Part shown: positions 1-10,085 of the stretch, piece by piece
Numbering within the stretch: position 1 is the stretch's first letter
Layout: each line of letters begins with the position of its first letter
Assembly (NCBI GenBank): GCA_964016985.1
Contig: OZ024829.1
Coordinates: forward strand, 74,723,610 to 74,787,609
Direction: 5' to 3'
Source: Anodontia alba
Taxonomy: Eukaryota; Mollusca; Bivalvia; Lucinida; Lucinidae
DNA length: 64,000 bases
Notes under the pieces: model-generated
Told to the model about the DNA's origin: nothing
The model's database searches: none
The model's input: the letters and a program-made list of their open reading frames with translations, nothing else
Program-made: the position numbers and the translations under genes

Positions 1-395
1 TGGAAACGAAAAGTCTACTGAAATTTTTAAAGGGGCATAACTCTGCTAATATTTGATGGACTGTAACCTCGAAACAATATGCGCTGCTCCACATCATGGT
101 CTAACTATACATGGAGTTTCAGCTTGATCAGATGTAAAATGTAGGAGGAGTTAACCGGAAATGAAAAGTTTACAGAAATTTTCTAAGGGGCATAACTCTG
201 CAAACATTTGGTGGACTGTAACCCCGAAACAATATGCTCTGCTCCACATCATGGTCTAACTATATACCAAGTTTCAGCTTGATCGGATGTAAACTGTAGG
301 ATGAGTTAGCCGGAAACGAAAAAGTTTACGGACGGACGGACACCATACCCCGTAACATAATACGTCCCATTTTTCAAACGGGCATATAAAAAAAT
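1..395 (+). repeat. End of a ~155-bp tandem array with terminal tail
   Basis: Units of about 155 bp carry the phrases ggggcataactctgc, tggactgtaacc and gctccacatcatggtctaac. The array ends in a (GGAC)n stretch and a tail ending near caaacgggcatataaaa, the same kind of tail seen at 1425-1497. It looks like the right end of a mobile tandem-repeat element that began left of the window. No coding potential. Confidence 0.85.
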
Positions 396-1497
396 CAATA
401 TCTTGCCCATATGACTATAACTTTAGTTATTTGCAAAAAAATATGCCTATTATAAAATAAAATTTGCACACTATTACCTCTAAACAATATGCTGCGAAAA
501 GTTTACAAAAACTGTTAAAGGGGCATAACTGCATATATTTGGTGCACTGTAACCTCGAAATAGTATGTGCTGCTCCTCATCATCGTATATTTATTTATGA
601 AGTTTCAGCTGTAAACTGTAGGAGGATTTAGCCAGAAACAAAAAAATTAATAGAAATTTTCAAAGGGGTTTTACTCTGCTAAAATTTGGTGGACTGTAAC
701 CTTGAAAAAAATATGCGCTGCTCCACATGATGGTCTAACTACAAATCAAGTTTCAGCTTGATCGGATGTAAACTGTTGGAGGAGTTAGCCGGAAACGAAA
801 AGTTTACTCAAATTTTCAAAGGGGCATAACTCTGCTAATATTTGGTGGACTGTAACCTCGAAACAATATGCACTGCTCCACATCATGATCTAACTATACA
901 TGAAGTTTCAGTTTGATAGGATGTAAACTGTAGGAAGATTTAGCCAGAAACGAAAAATTAATAGAAATTTTCAAAGGGGTATACCTCTGCTAATATTTGG
1001 TGGACTCTAACCTTGAAACAATACGCGCTGCTCCACATCATGGTCTAACTACAAATCAAGTTTCAGCTTGATCGGATGTAAACTGTAGGAGGAGTTAGCC
1101 AGAAATGAAATATCTACTGAAATTTTCAAAGGGGCATAATTCTGCTAATATTTTGTGGATTGTAACCTCGAAACAATATGCGCTGCTCCACATCATGATC
1201 TAACTATACATGAAGTTTCAGCTTGATCGGATATAAAATGTAGGAGGAGTTAACCGGAAATGAAAAGTTTACAGAAATTTTCTAAGGGGCATATCTCTAC
1301 AAACATTTGGTGGACTGTAACCCTGAAACAATATGCGCTGGGCCACATCATGGTCTAACTATATACCAAGTTTCGGCTTGATCGGCTGTAAACTGTAGGA
1401 GGAGTTAGCTGGAAACGAAAAAGATTACGGACAGACGGAGGCCATACCCCAAAACATAATATGTCCCGTTTTTCAAATGGGCGTGTAAAAACACAAG
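396..1497 (+). repeat. Second ~155-bp tandem array with tail
   Basis: About six diverged copies of the same 155-bp unit, each with the gctgctccacatcatg phrase and the gtaggaggagttagccgg phrase. It closes with a GGAC-rich stretch and a tail (1425-1497) resembling that at 305-390. The open frames across it are by-products of the repeat. Confidence 0.85.
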
Positions 1498-1590
1498 AAC
1501 AAAATAACACCAGGCAAGAATTAAACCAAATCACCTTGTAGAATAAACCACAAAGCAAAAACAGAGTAAGACTAACACCGGGACAAAAAA

Positions 1591-2440
1591 GACCAGAAAA
1601 AAAGCCTTCCATACAGTCAAGCCTTAAGACTACGCAAAATCTGTACATCAACAGACCTTTTCATAAAAGCATCACAGACTCTCTATGAACATTTTCAGGT
1701 CAGAGGATATCCAAAACAATTCGAAACACTATAGAAAAAACCCTATTCATGGACAGGAACATTCTCTTACAATTCAATAAAACGTTTACAAACTAACAAA
1801 AAAGTGATCTTGTACATCACAACATACAATCTCGGCGTCCAACCCATCGGCAAAATCCTACCAAGATACAAGCAGATACTGGAAATATCAGATGAACTAA
1901 AGCCAATCTTTGATAGCAGAATGCTTGTTGTTCACAAGAGAGCTACAAATTTGAAACAGCTACTAGTCAGAGCAGAGGTCAATCCTCCTAACCCAGAAAA
2001 AGTAAGTGCACCATGCAACAAACCCTGTATTATTACCTGTCTTTTCTGCAGAAAACAACACATATAATGTAATTGCAAACGAAGATATCTTATGAACTTA
2101 GGAGCCGCTTTAACTGCAGGTCTAAAAATGTTATCTACGTGATAAGTTGTACCAAATGTGGCCTCCAATACGTAGGACAAGCAGGAAATACATTTAACGA
2201 ACGATTTTGTGGACACCTAATGGATATTCGATAAGGAAACACCGTCAAACCAGTGGCACTTCATTTCTAGTTGGCAAATCATGCTACTAGCCTTATCTCG
2301 GCGACAATCCTCGCCCAAACAACGGATAACATCAACTTCAGGCTACTAACGGAGGAATGTTGGATCATTCAACTAAAAACCAAACACCCATCGGGGCTCA
2401 ATCTAGTATTAAAATGGAAAAGAAGTTCAGATGTGAGACT
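1591..2440 (+). pseudogene. Penelope-like element fragment: RT thumb plus GIY-YIG endonuclease
   Basis: Reading frame 1 from about 1591 gives YSQALRLRKIC, then FQVRGYPKQFETL, a stop, ITTYN, and HKRATNLKQLLVRAE. This is the order of motifs that closes the reverse transcriptase of Penelope-like elements. It is followed by a Cys pair (CNKPCIITC) and, after a frameshift near 2065, by NVIYVISCTKCGLQYVGQAG and ERFCGHL, a GIY-YIG nuclease core (IY...YVG, conserved Arg). ECWIIQLKTKHPSGLN then closes the protein. The catalytic RT palm is absent, so this is a 5'-truncated copy broken by stops and frameshifts. It sits between two blocks of the 155-bp array. Family assignment is firm; clade is not. Confidence 0.85.
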
Positions 2441-2983
2441 TGTGTTAAAAGTTATACAACAGCTGGAAATCTGAAAAGACAAAGAGCTTACCATACTCCC
2501 GAAGTCACCAGATATTACTGCTGTCATTGCCACAAACAGTATGCCAGGAAGGAAAATACCAGGAAGCATTCCATCATGGAACACAGAGATCATGAGAAAC
2601 CAGTCATGGTCATCAGAACTGCCAACAAACGATACTTTTCAAACCCGTGCCATGGACCCCGCCCCTGGAGGCAAGACCGAGAAATAATACAGATAAACCT
2701 AAGACCCTCTGCAGCAATGAAGAATGAAAAGACCAAGCAGCCACAGCTGTCACCTGCTGACACATACATAGGGCTAACTATAGAACAAGCTTTAGATGTG
2801 ATAGCACGGACATTGCAAATTACGACAGAGGAACTACTAGAAAATCTCTACCAGTCGTCATCAGACTCGTCAATATCTTCTTACACCACTGAGCTCCTGG
2901 ACAAAAGGGATAATTTCAGTAAAGAAGACATTACGGGAATAAAAGTATATGGTATTTTTCAGACAGAAAGGAGCAACAAGTGA
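2414..2983 (+). CDS. Small C2H2 zinc-finger ORF downstream of the Penelope-like fragment
   Basis: An open frame of about 189 codons from ATG 2414; the frame is open from 2357, but those residues overlap the preceding GIY-YIG protein. Near the N-terminus it has two finger-like units: FRCETCVKSY...LKRQRAYH and YYCCHCHKQY...TRKHSIMEH. These fit C-x2-C-x12-H type fingers, although the first has a stretched His pair. A basic linker and an acidic Ser-rich tail follow (SSSDSSISS). It begins exactly where the Penelope-like protein ends, and a hammerhead-like motif lies about 200 bp beyond. I infer it belongs to the element (its own ORF, or ORF1 of a tandem partner) rather than to the host. A host zinc-finger exon cannot be excluded. 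Confidence 0.55.
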   Translation: MEKKFRCETCVKSYTTAGNLKRQRAYHTPEVTRYYCCHCHKQYARKENTRKHSIMEHRDHEKPVMVIRTANKRYFSNPCHGPRPWRQDREIIQINLRPSAAMKNEKTKQPQLSPADTYIGLTIEQALDVIARTLQITTEELLENLYQSSSDSSISSYTTELLDKRDNFSKEDITGIKVYGIFQTERSNK

Positions 2984-3185
2984 CATTTACGAAAATAATC
3001 AAATCTATTTCTCACTGCAATCATTCTTTAATAATAATAACTTACCTTTTTTATAATTTGATCCTACTTTCACTTTCACTTTTAACTATACAACAGGACT
3101 AATCTATTTTAAGAACAGTAGACATCACCTGACAGTATTGTCCATTTTTTCCTACTTCAGTGAATAATTTTAGCTTGTTAATTGT

Positions 3186-3224
3186 CTTGATGAAGGTCAT
3201 TTTATTATCGAACCGGTCGACTAT
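3186..3224 (+). ncRNA. Decayed hammerhead-ribozyme-like motif of a Penelope-like element
   Basis: The stretch cttgatgaaggtcatttt, followed by ttatcgaaccggtcgac, resembles the hammerhead core (CUGAUGA, stem II, GAAA, then CGUC/GAC). Such motifs are known in the terminal repeats of Penelope-like elements. Here the CUGAUGA box carries an extra T, stem II pairs poorly and GAAA reads GAAC, so activity is unlikely. Its position after the C2H2 ORF fits the 3' part of the same element. Confidence 0.45.
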
Positions 3225-3284
3225 TAAAACACGGAGTTACAGCAGACTGTTGTTGGATGTTTATCCTGTTTTTCCCTTTCTTTT

Positions 3285-3969
3285 GATTCTATTAATATTT
3301 GTGGACTGTAACTTCAAAACAAAATGCGCTGCTTAACATCATGGTCAAACTATAAATCACCTTTCAGCTTGACGGGATGTAAACTGTAGGAGGAATATTG
3401 ATGGACTGTAATTTCGAAATGGTATGCGCTGCTCCACATCATGGTAAAATTTTTTACAATGTTTCAGCTTGATCTAATGTAACCTATAGGAGGAGTTAGC
3501 TTAGGTAATTTTCAAAGGGGCATTACTGCTATTATTCCGTGGACTGTAACCTCAAAACAATATGTGCTGCTCCACATCATAGTCTAACTATAAATCAAGT
3601 TTCAGCTTGATCGAAACAAAACATTTACAGAAATTTTCAAAGGGACATAACTCTGCTACTATCTGGTGGTCAGTTATGCACTGCTCCACATCATGGTGCA
3701 ACTTTATACACCGTTTCAGCTTAATATAATGTAATCCACAGAAGGAGTTAGCCGGAAACAAAATGGTCACAGAAATTTTCAAAGGGGCATAGTATTTGGT
3801 GGACTGTGATCTTGAAACAATATGTGCTACTCCACATCATGGTTTAACTACAAATCAAGTTTCAGGTCAGTCTGATGTATACTGTAGGAGAGCTAGCCGG
3901 AAATGAAAAGTTTACAGAAAATTTCAAAGGGGCTTAACTCTGTTAACATATGATGGACTGCCCTATATC
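3285..3969 (+). repeat. Third block of the ~155-bp array
   Basis: Diverged, partly deleted copies of the unit seen at 1-1497 (gctccacatcatggt, gtttcagcttgat, ggaggagttagcc). The Penelope-like fragment and its flanks (about 1500-3260) separate this block from the earlier one, so the element probably inserted into a longer array. Confidence 0.8.
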
Positions 3970-5925
3970 GCTCACCTGAGTATCACAGCACTCAAGGAGA
4001 ATATGACTTAATCAGAGGAACATTTCTGCGAAATTATTTTGAAATCAGGCCATAGGCCTAGATGTTTAAAGGGTGTTTTTTTTTTTCGATTTTTAGCTCT
4101 GGTGGCCATTTTGTTCAGCAGAGCAGAACCATTTTAGCAATTTTAGTATTGGGGTATTAGAGGAACATTTCTGTGAAATCATTTTGAAATCGGGCCCTTG
4201 GCGATGTTATTTAAAAATTTCTTTTTTTTTTTTTTTTTTGCTCTGGATGCCATTTTTTTCAGCTGAACGGAACCAGTTTAGCAATTTTGGTAGAAGGTCA
4301 CTCAGGAAACATTCCTGTAAAATTATTTCAAAATCCATTAACCGGTTTAGGAGGAGATGTCTTTTAAGTAAATTGTTGACAGATGCATGACAGTCTATGC
4401 CCTTTTTCTATTTTTAGCTCTGGTGGCCATTTTGTTAAGCCAAAGGGAACCATTTTAGCAGTTTTGGTCAAGGGACTTAAGAGGAACATTTCTGTGAAAT
4501 TATTTTGAAATCCGGTCATAGGTCTAAGAGATGTTGATTAAAGGTTTTTCTATTATTAGCTCTGTTGGCCATTTTGTTCAGCTGAGCAGAACCATTTTAG
4601 CAATTTCGGTAAAGGGGCATTAGAGGAAAAAAAATTTTTTCTTTTAAGCTCTGGCGGCCATTTTCTTCTGCCGAGCTGAACCATTTTAGCCATTTTGGTA
4701 GAGGGTCACTCGAGGACCATTCCTGTAAAATTATTTTAAAATCCATTACCTATTTAGGAGGAGATGTCTCTTAAGTAGATTGTTGATAGACGCATGAGTC
4801 TACGCCCTTTTTCTTTTTTTAGCTCTTGTGGCCATTTCGTTCAGCCAAACGGAACCATTTTAGCAATTTTGGTAAAGGGTCATATGAGAAACATTTCTGT
4901 GAAATTATTTTAAAATCCGGTCATAGGCCTAAGAGGAGATGTCATTTAAAGGTTTTTCTATTTTTAGCTCTGCCAGCCATTTTGTTTAGCAGAGTGGAAC
5001 CATTTTAGCAATTTTGGTAATGGGTCATTAGTGGAACATTTCTGTGAAATTATTTTGAAATTGGGTCACTGGCATGGGAGATGTCGTTTAAAGGTTTTTC
5101 TATTTTTAGCTCTGGTGGCCATTTTGTTTAGCGGAATGTAACCATTTTAGAAATTTTGGTAGAGGGTCACTCAAGGAACATTCCTGTAAAATTATTTCAA
5201 AATCCATTGACCGGTTCAGGAGAAGACATAAATTGTTGACTACGCCCTTTTTCTATGTTTAGCTCTGGCAGCCATTTTGTTCAGCAGAGCCAAACCATTT
5301 TAGCCATTTTGGTAAAGAGGCATTAGAGGAACATTTCAGTAAAATTATTCTGAAATCAGGCCCTTGGCCTAGAAGATGTTGTTCTCTGGTGGCCATTTTG
5401 TTTAGCGGAGTGGAACCATTAAAGGGGCATGAGAGGAATATTTCTGTGCAATTATTTTGAAATCGGGCCATTGGCCTGGGAGGAGATGTCGTTTAAAGGT
5501 TTTTCTATTTTTAGCTGTGGTGGCCATTTTGTTTAGCGGAGCGGAACCATTTAGGCAATTTTGATAAAGGGGCATGAGAGGAACATTTCAGTAAAATTAT
5601 TCTGAAATCAGGCCCTTGGCCTAGAAGATGTTGTTCTCTGGTGGCCATTTTGTTTAGCAGAGTGGGACCATTAAAGGGGCATGAGAGGAACATTTCTGTG
5701 CAATTATTTTGAAATTGGGCCATTGGCCTGGGAGGAGATGTTGTTTAAAGGTTTTTCTATTTTTAGCTCTGGTGGCCATTTCGTTTAGTGGAGCGGAACC
5801 ATTTAGGCAATTTGGGTAGAGGGTCACCCGAGGAACATTCCTGTAAAATTATTTCAAAATCCATTCACTGGTTTAGGAGGAGATGTCTTTTAAGTAAATT
5901 GTTGACGGTTGGCATGGTTGGCTTA
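3970..5925 (+). repeat. ~140-bp tandem array with GCTCACCTGAG head
   Basis: It starts with a GCTCACCTGAG head (3970-3980), then carries more than ten units of about 130-150 bp with tagctctggtggccattttg, aaccattttagcaattttgg and gaacatttctgtgaaatta. Two unit subtypes alternate, one with ggaggagatgtcgtttaaagg and one with aagtaaattgttgac. Apparent ORFs on both strands are repeat artefacts. Confidence 0.85.
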
Positions 5926-6248
5926 TGGGTTCTGCACATCGCCTCACTGAGGCAAACATATGACCAAAGTTTAAAGAAAATCCTTCCAGGGGTATTGGAG
6001 ATATGGAGCGGACACGAAATTCAAGGCTCAAACCCATGACCTCGACCTATGACTTTGACCTTGAGTTGGCATGGTTGACTTCTGGGTTCTGCACATCGAC
6101 TCACTGAGGCGAACATTTGACCAAAGTTTAATGAAAATCTTTCAAAGGGTTGAGGAGATATGAAGTGGAAAGAAAGTGTTACGGAAGGACAGATGGACAG
6201 GCGAAGGCCATTTCTATAATCCCCCATCCGCTTCGCAGCAGGGGATTA
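5926..6248 (+). repeat. Two-unit repeat with hairpin tail
   Basis: Two diverged ~155-bp units (ggcatggttg, gggttctgcacatcg, ctcactgagg) end in a GGAC-type stretch. The end is a hairpin whose arms TAATCCCC (6217-6224) and GGGGATTA (6241-6248) are complementary, typical of the right ends of the other arrays here. From 6249 to 6383 I see only AT-rich unique sequence. Confidence 0.7.
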
Positions 6249-6378
6249 ATAAGTATAAATGTTGAGTCAAAATCAAACTAATTTTAATATCTCTGATAAT
6301 GAAAAACATATAAGTTCAGAGACATAATTAACTATTCTGCAGGATTACTGGAAGAGTGATAATAGTTTATTTTATCAT

Positions 6379-6383
<5 letters not shown>

Positions 6384-6417
<34 letters not shown>
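6384..6417. repeat. (TA)n microsatellite, left of the hAT element
   Basis: Uninterrupted TA dinucleotides that continue on the other side of the hAT element at 7689-7738. The hAT element inserted into this tract. Confidence 0.95.
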
Positions 6418-6420
<3 letters not shown>

Positions 6421-7685
6421 GGCTCGGGAAAACCGGAAAAATAGCCGGTCTGGACCGAAATTAAGAATTCTGGACCGATTTCAAACACCCCAAAACGCTA
6501 AAAAATCGGTCCAACAGGTTTGTGCCTTGAACCCCATTTTTCCCCAACCAACCAATTTTCACGAATCAATGATGTCTAAAAAATCACAAACGGTCAAGTC
6601 TTCCCAAACTGACAACGTCCGCGCACCTTTTAAATGCGATATTATGGTAGTTAAAAGGCTCTTAACGATCATTTGACATGTATATTGGAGAGACAGCTGA
6701 ATAACGGCAACCTACCGCAGCACAAATTAATTACGTCACTATCCAAACATTGTCAAAAAATCAACACTTCACTGACCTTTGTGCGGTAAACAAGCGATTA
6801 ACACGAATCATCAGTAACGGTAGTCTGATAATTAATCCGTTTGTGTGACACGTGTGAATACACTGAGACTGCAAAACATCCAGGTGCAGTCGGCGTGTCC
6901 AAAAGATCAAAGGTCGCTTTACTGAGAGTGATAAAAGAATGCACCGCTTGAACGCACCCGTTTTCTTCCTCTTCTTTTTTGTTTTGATCAACACGGTTTG
7001 TCGGTCCCAGATTCGATAAATGAATTCCCAAACTGTGTACGTCCTGATCAGATGTCGCATACCACGGCGTCTGATCTGGGTATTATTGATTGCTTCTTTT
7101 TTTTTTTGTTGTTGTTGTTGTTGATTGCCGTCACACGCGAGTATAATTCAAGGTAGATTTCACTGTAAATATAAGTAATGCACCACTTGCGCTAGACAAG
7201 ATTGGTCAGTGCTTAAAATTTAAGCAGTCTGATCAAATCTTGAAACATTGAAAACTGCAAAACCGCCTGTGGCGTAGGCCTTTTTTATTAGACCTAATTA
7301 GGTCCATGAAAGTCGTTTTGTTCCGTCTCTCCTGTTTCCCGCCGTCTTCGCACTTATACAAGACGGGAATCAGTTGTTTATAAATAGTTTAGGAAAACCC
7401 TGCGGAGGTGGAAATAACAAAAAAACGTTTTTTGTTGTTTTTTTCTTTCTTTTTACATACCTGACTGTATTTATTGATGACGCCAGCTTTGATCATGCTC
7501 GTTATACCCGGACTTCCGTCATATAACGGAGTTGAGGTGTATTATTTAAAAGGAGTTATAGGACTGCCAATTGTCATTAGTTTTCGTGACAGGTGATATA
7601 TACATATTTTTCTTTTGGAAATGGGCTCATTGATGACGTCATTGTCATCGGCTGGACCGATTCAGATTTCAAAATTTCCAGAGCC

Positions 7686-7688
<3 letters not shown>
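6418..7688. mobile_element. Non-autonomous hAT-type element (1,271 bp) in a TA tract
   Basis: The left end CAGGGCTCGGGAAAA and the reverse complement of the right end, CAGGGCTCTGGAAA, form ~14-15 bp inverted repeats starting with the CAG typical of hAT transposons. TA repeats flank both sides, so an 8-bp duplication TATATATA is compatible but cannot be proven. Subterminal gctggaccgatt-like repeats occur at both ends. No transposase motif is visible; short frames at 6356-6676 and 6761-7060 have no recognisable domain. A hairpin at 7046-7078 (cagatgtcgcat...gcgtctgatctg) resembles the hairpin module found elsewhere in the window. Confidence 0.75.

Positions 7689-7738
<50 letters not shown>
7689..7738. 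repeat. (TA)n microsatellite, right of the hAT element
   Basis: Continuation of the TA tract interrupted by the hAT insertion. 7739-7893 is AT-rich with nothing recognisable. Confidence 0.95.
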
Positions 7739-7741
<3 letters not shown>

Positions 7742-7895
7742 CAATAAGAGGATATTCCCCTTATGAATAAATCGTTAAATGTAACTAATTTATTCAAGTA
7801 GAAAATAATTTAAATTTTAATAATCTATAAGATGTTCCATTTTTATGGATAAATCATTGTGACGGTTCGATTATCCAAAGAAACTAGATATAATA

Positions 7896-9162
7896 CGAGG
7901 GCGTGTCAATAAATAACCAGCCTATCCCATTTCCGATGGGCCGAGACGGTCACAATTTTCATGCTTTGTTTCAATATATGTTTTATACATGGGTACAAAA
8001 TTGAACAAGTATCGAGTCATTCTTTAATAAGATATTGAATGTCAAACATGGCTAGTGATGCAAAGGCATGCTTTTCATCTAAAGTTGAGTACCGTGCTGT
8101 AATTCGGTACTTGTATTTAAAAGGTAAAACAGGCAAGGAAATACACGGCGAGTTAGCCGATGTTTATGGGTCTTCTGCACCATCTTATGCTCAGGTTAAA
8201 TTCTGGGTAGGGAAATTCAAACGTGGTAGAATGTCTTTAGATGAAGCCAGGTCTGGATGCCCACTGGATGCCACCGACAAAGAAATGTGTAAGAAAGTTC
8301 GGGATCTGGTATACTCTGATAGGCGAATTCAGGCAGAAGAAATAGCGCAGGCATTAGGCATTTCACATGGTAACATTTCAACAATCTTACATGATCGTTT
8401 AGGTATGCGCAAGCTAACAGCCCGTTGGGTCCCCAAATCGCTTAACTATGAGCAAATGGCAACCAGAGCATCAGTATGCAGCGCCTTGTTGAAGCATTTT
8501 GGGTCAAAGGATGATTTTCTTTTGCGTCTGGTGACTAGATGAGACTTGGGTTCATTATTATGAGCCAGAGAATAGTCGTCAGTGGGTAGGGCCTGGGTCC
8601 CCGAGGCCAAAGAAGTTCAAGACGCAACCATCTGCTGGCAAGGTGATTGCCACAGTATTTTGGGACGCAAAAGGCATTATTATGTTGGACTTTTTACCCA
8701 AGAGAAGTACAATAACTGGAGTGTGCTATGCAAACTTGTTAGACCAGCTGAGAACCATCATCCAAGAAAAATTCCGAGGTAAACTCTCTAAAGGTGTTTT
8801 GCTGCAACAGGGCAACACGAGAGTCCACACTTGCAAAGTTGCAATGGATGCTGTAGAGCGAAACGGATATGAATTAATACCACATCCTGCCTATTCGCCT
8901 GACCTAGCTCCTAGCAACTTCTTCCTATTCCCAAACTTGAAAAAGGATATCCGTGGACTTCATTTCCGGTCTGATGAAGAAGTTGTGATGGCAGTTGAGG
9001 AGTGGGTCAATGGAAAGGACCCCGACTTTTTCAGTTCTGGGCTGATAGCACTTTAATACCCTTGGTCTAAGTGCATCACACTAGAGGGCAATTACATCGA
9101 AAAAGAAGAGGTGGATCTCAACTGGAAATAAGTAAGGCTGGTTACGTATTGACTCAGCCTCG
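7896..9162 (+). mobile_element. mariner element 1 (1,267 bp)
   Basis: TA dinucleotides flank both ends (7894-7895 and 9163-9164). The left end CGAGGGCGTGTCAATAAATA and the reverse complement of the right end, CGAGGCTGAGTCAATACGTA, are imperfect inverted repeats that continue into AACCAGCC on both sides. One transposase gene lies inside in the same orientation. Confidence 0.93.
8039..9055 (+). pseudogene. mariner transposase, broken, catalytic triad lost
   Basis: Cut-and-paste transposase of the DD34D mariner family, which binds its inverted repeats through an N-terminal helix-turn-helix pair. The first 168 codons (8039-8542) read through the DNA-binding part, with a GRP-like linker at RSGCP and the WVPKSL linker. 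A 2-nt loss at about 8541 then shifts the frame exactly at the first catalytic Asp codon: the sequence resumes as ETWVHYYEPE. The C-terminal part (from about 8643) has LLQQGNTRVH where a family member has QDN, and SPDLAPSN where it has APSD. All three catalytic acids are therefore missing or changed, so this copy cannot transpose itself. It ends at a stop at 9054-9056. Confidence 0.92.
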
Positions 9163-9375
9163 TATAACTCCAAGGATTTTATATAATGATAACCAATCCA
9201 TTTATTATACAATTTAGTCTTGAACATTTAAATAGTTTAAGACAAAATTCTTAATAATTGAAACCTCCTGAAATATCACGATTTTCTATACTTGTATCGG
9301 ATTTCAGGAGGGACTCTCAAGATCTATGTGTAGATCGGGAGAGTAATTTCATCACAGTTGTGTTACAAATCTTAA

Positions 9376-9568
9376 CCCTTGTCCTGCTGAATAAATTAAG
9401 ATGCCACACCCACATCTAATTTTCAGCCAATCAGATTACTTGAACTAGATTGTTGCTATAAATTCACTTACTTAATGGCAAACAGTGCAGATTCAGATCA
9501 GTTGGCTTCCAACTGATCTGGATCTACATTGCAAAGGCAGGGTATATCCGGGGTCAGCAGGACAAGGG
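9376..9568. mobile_element. TTAA-flanked MITE, copy 1 (piggyBac type)
   Basis: TTAA lies at both sides (9372-9375 and 9569-9572), with inverted ends CCCTTGTCCTGCTGA and (reverse complement of the right end) CCCTTGTCCTGCTGAC. These are the hallmarks of piggyBac-mobilised MITEs. The interior holds a hairpin (about 9480-9537) built on the gcaaacagtgcag...cagatcag module. A second copy, in opposite orientation, is at 55674-55855. Flanks 9165-9371 and 9573-10083 show nothing recognisable beyond AT-rich DNA. Confidence 0.85.
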
Positions 9569-10085
9569 TTAACAAAAGTGTGAAAGACGTATTGTATAGT
9601 GTTCTTATTCGTTAAAATTCTATGTCATATTAGTTGAAGACAGATTTAAATTCTTCTACCAGAAATGTAAAGACTAGAAACTCATTATTTGTTTATCGAT
9701 AATGATTGTATAGATGAGATAAGACAGTAACTGGAACCTAATGGATGTATTCTCCCTAAACTGAGCCATAGGAGTGAATTCATATATAAACTGAAGATTG
9801 TCAGTAGCTTGACTTAACAAGCGCAGTAGCAAATGAATGCTCCCGAGTAATCAGACATAGTTTTTACAAACCGTAGTTTGAGTCATTGTTTGTTTATTCT
9901 ATCATCCCTGCTCGTGTTGTTCCTTATTTGTCTTTACATTTCAAGCCATGTTTTAAGGTATTTGAGCATAGGAATTTTATCGCGAGATATCAACAGGAAA
10001 CCAATCATATTTGGGAAAGTTTTGCCCCTGGTAACTATGGACACTAGCTTACAATACTAGCCGAAACATTCATATACATAATATA

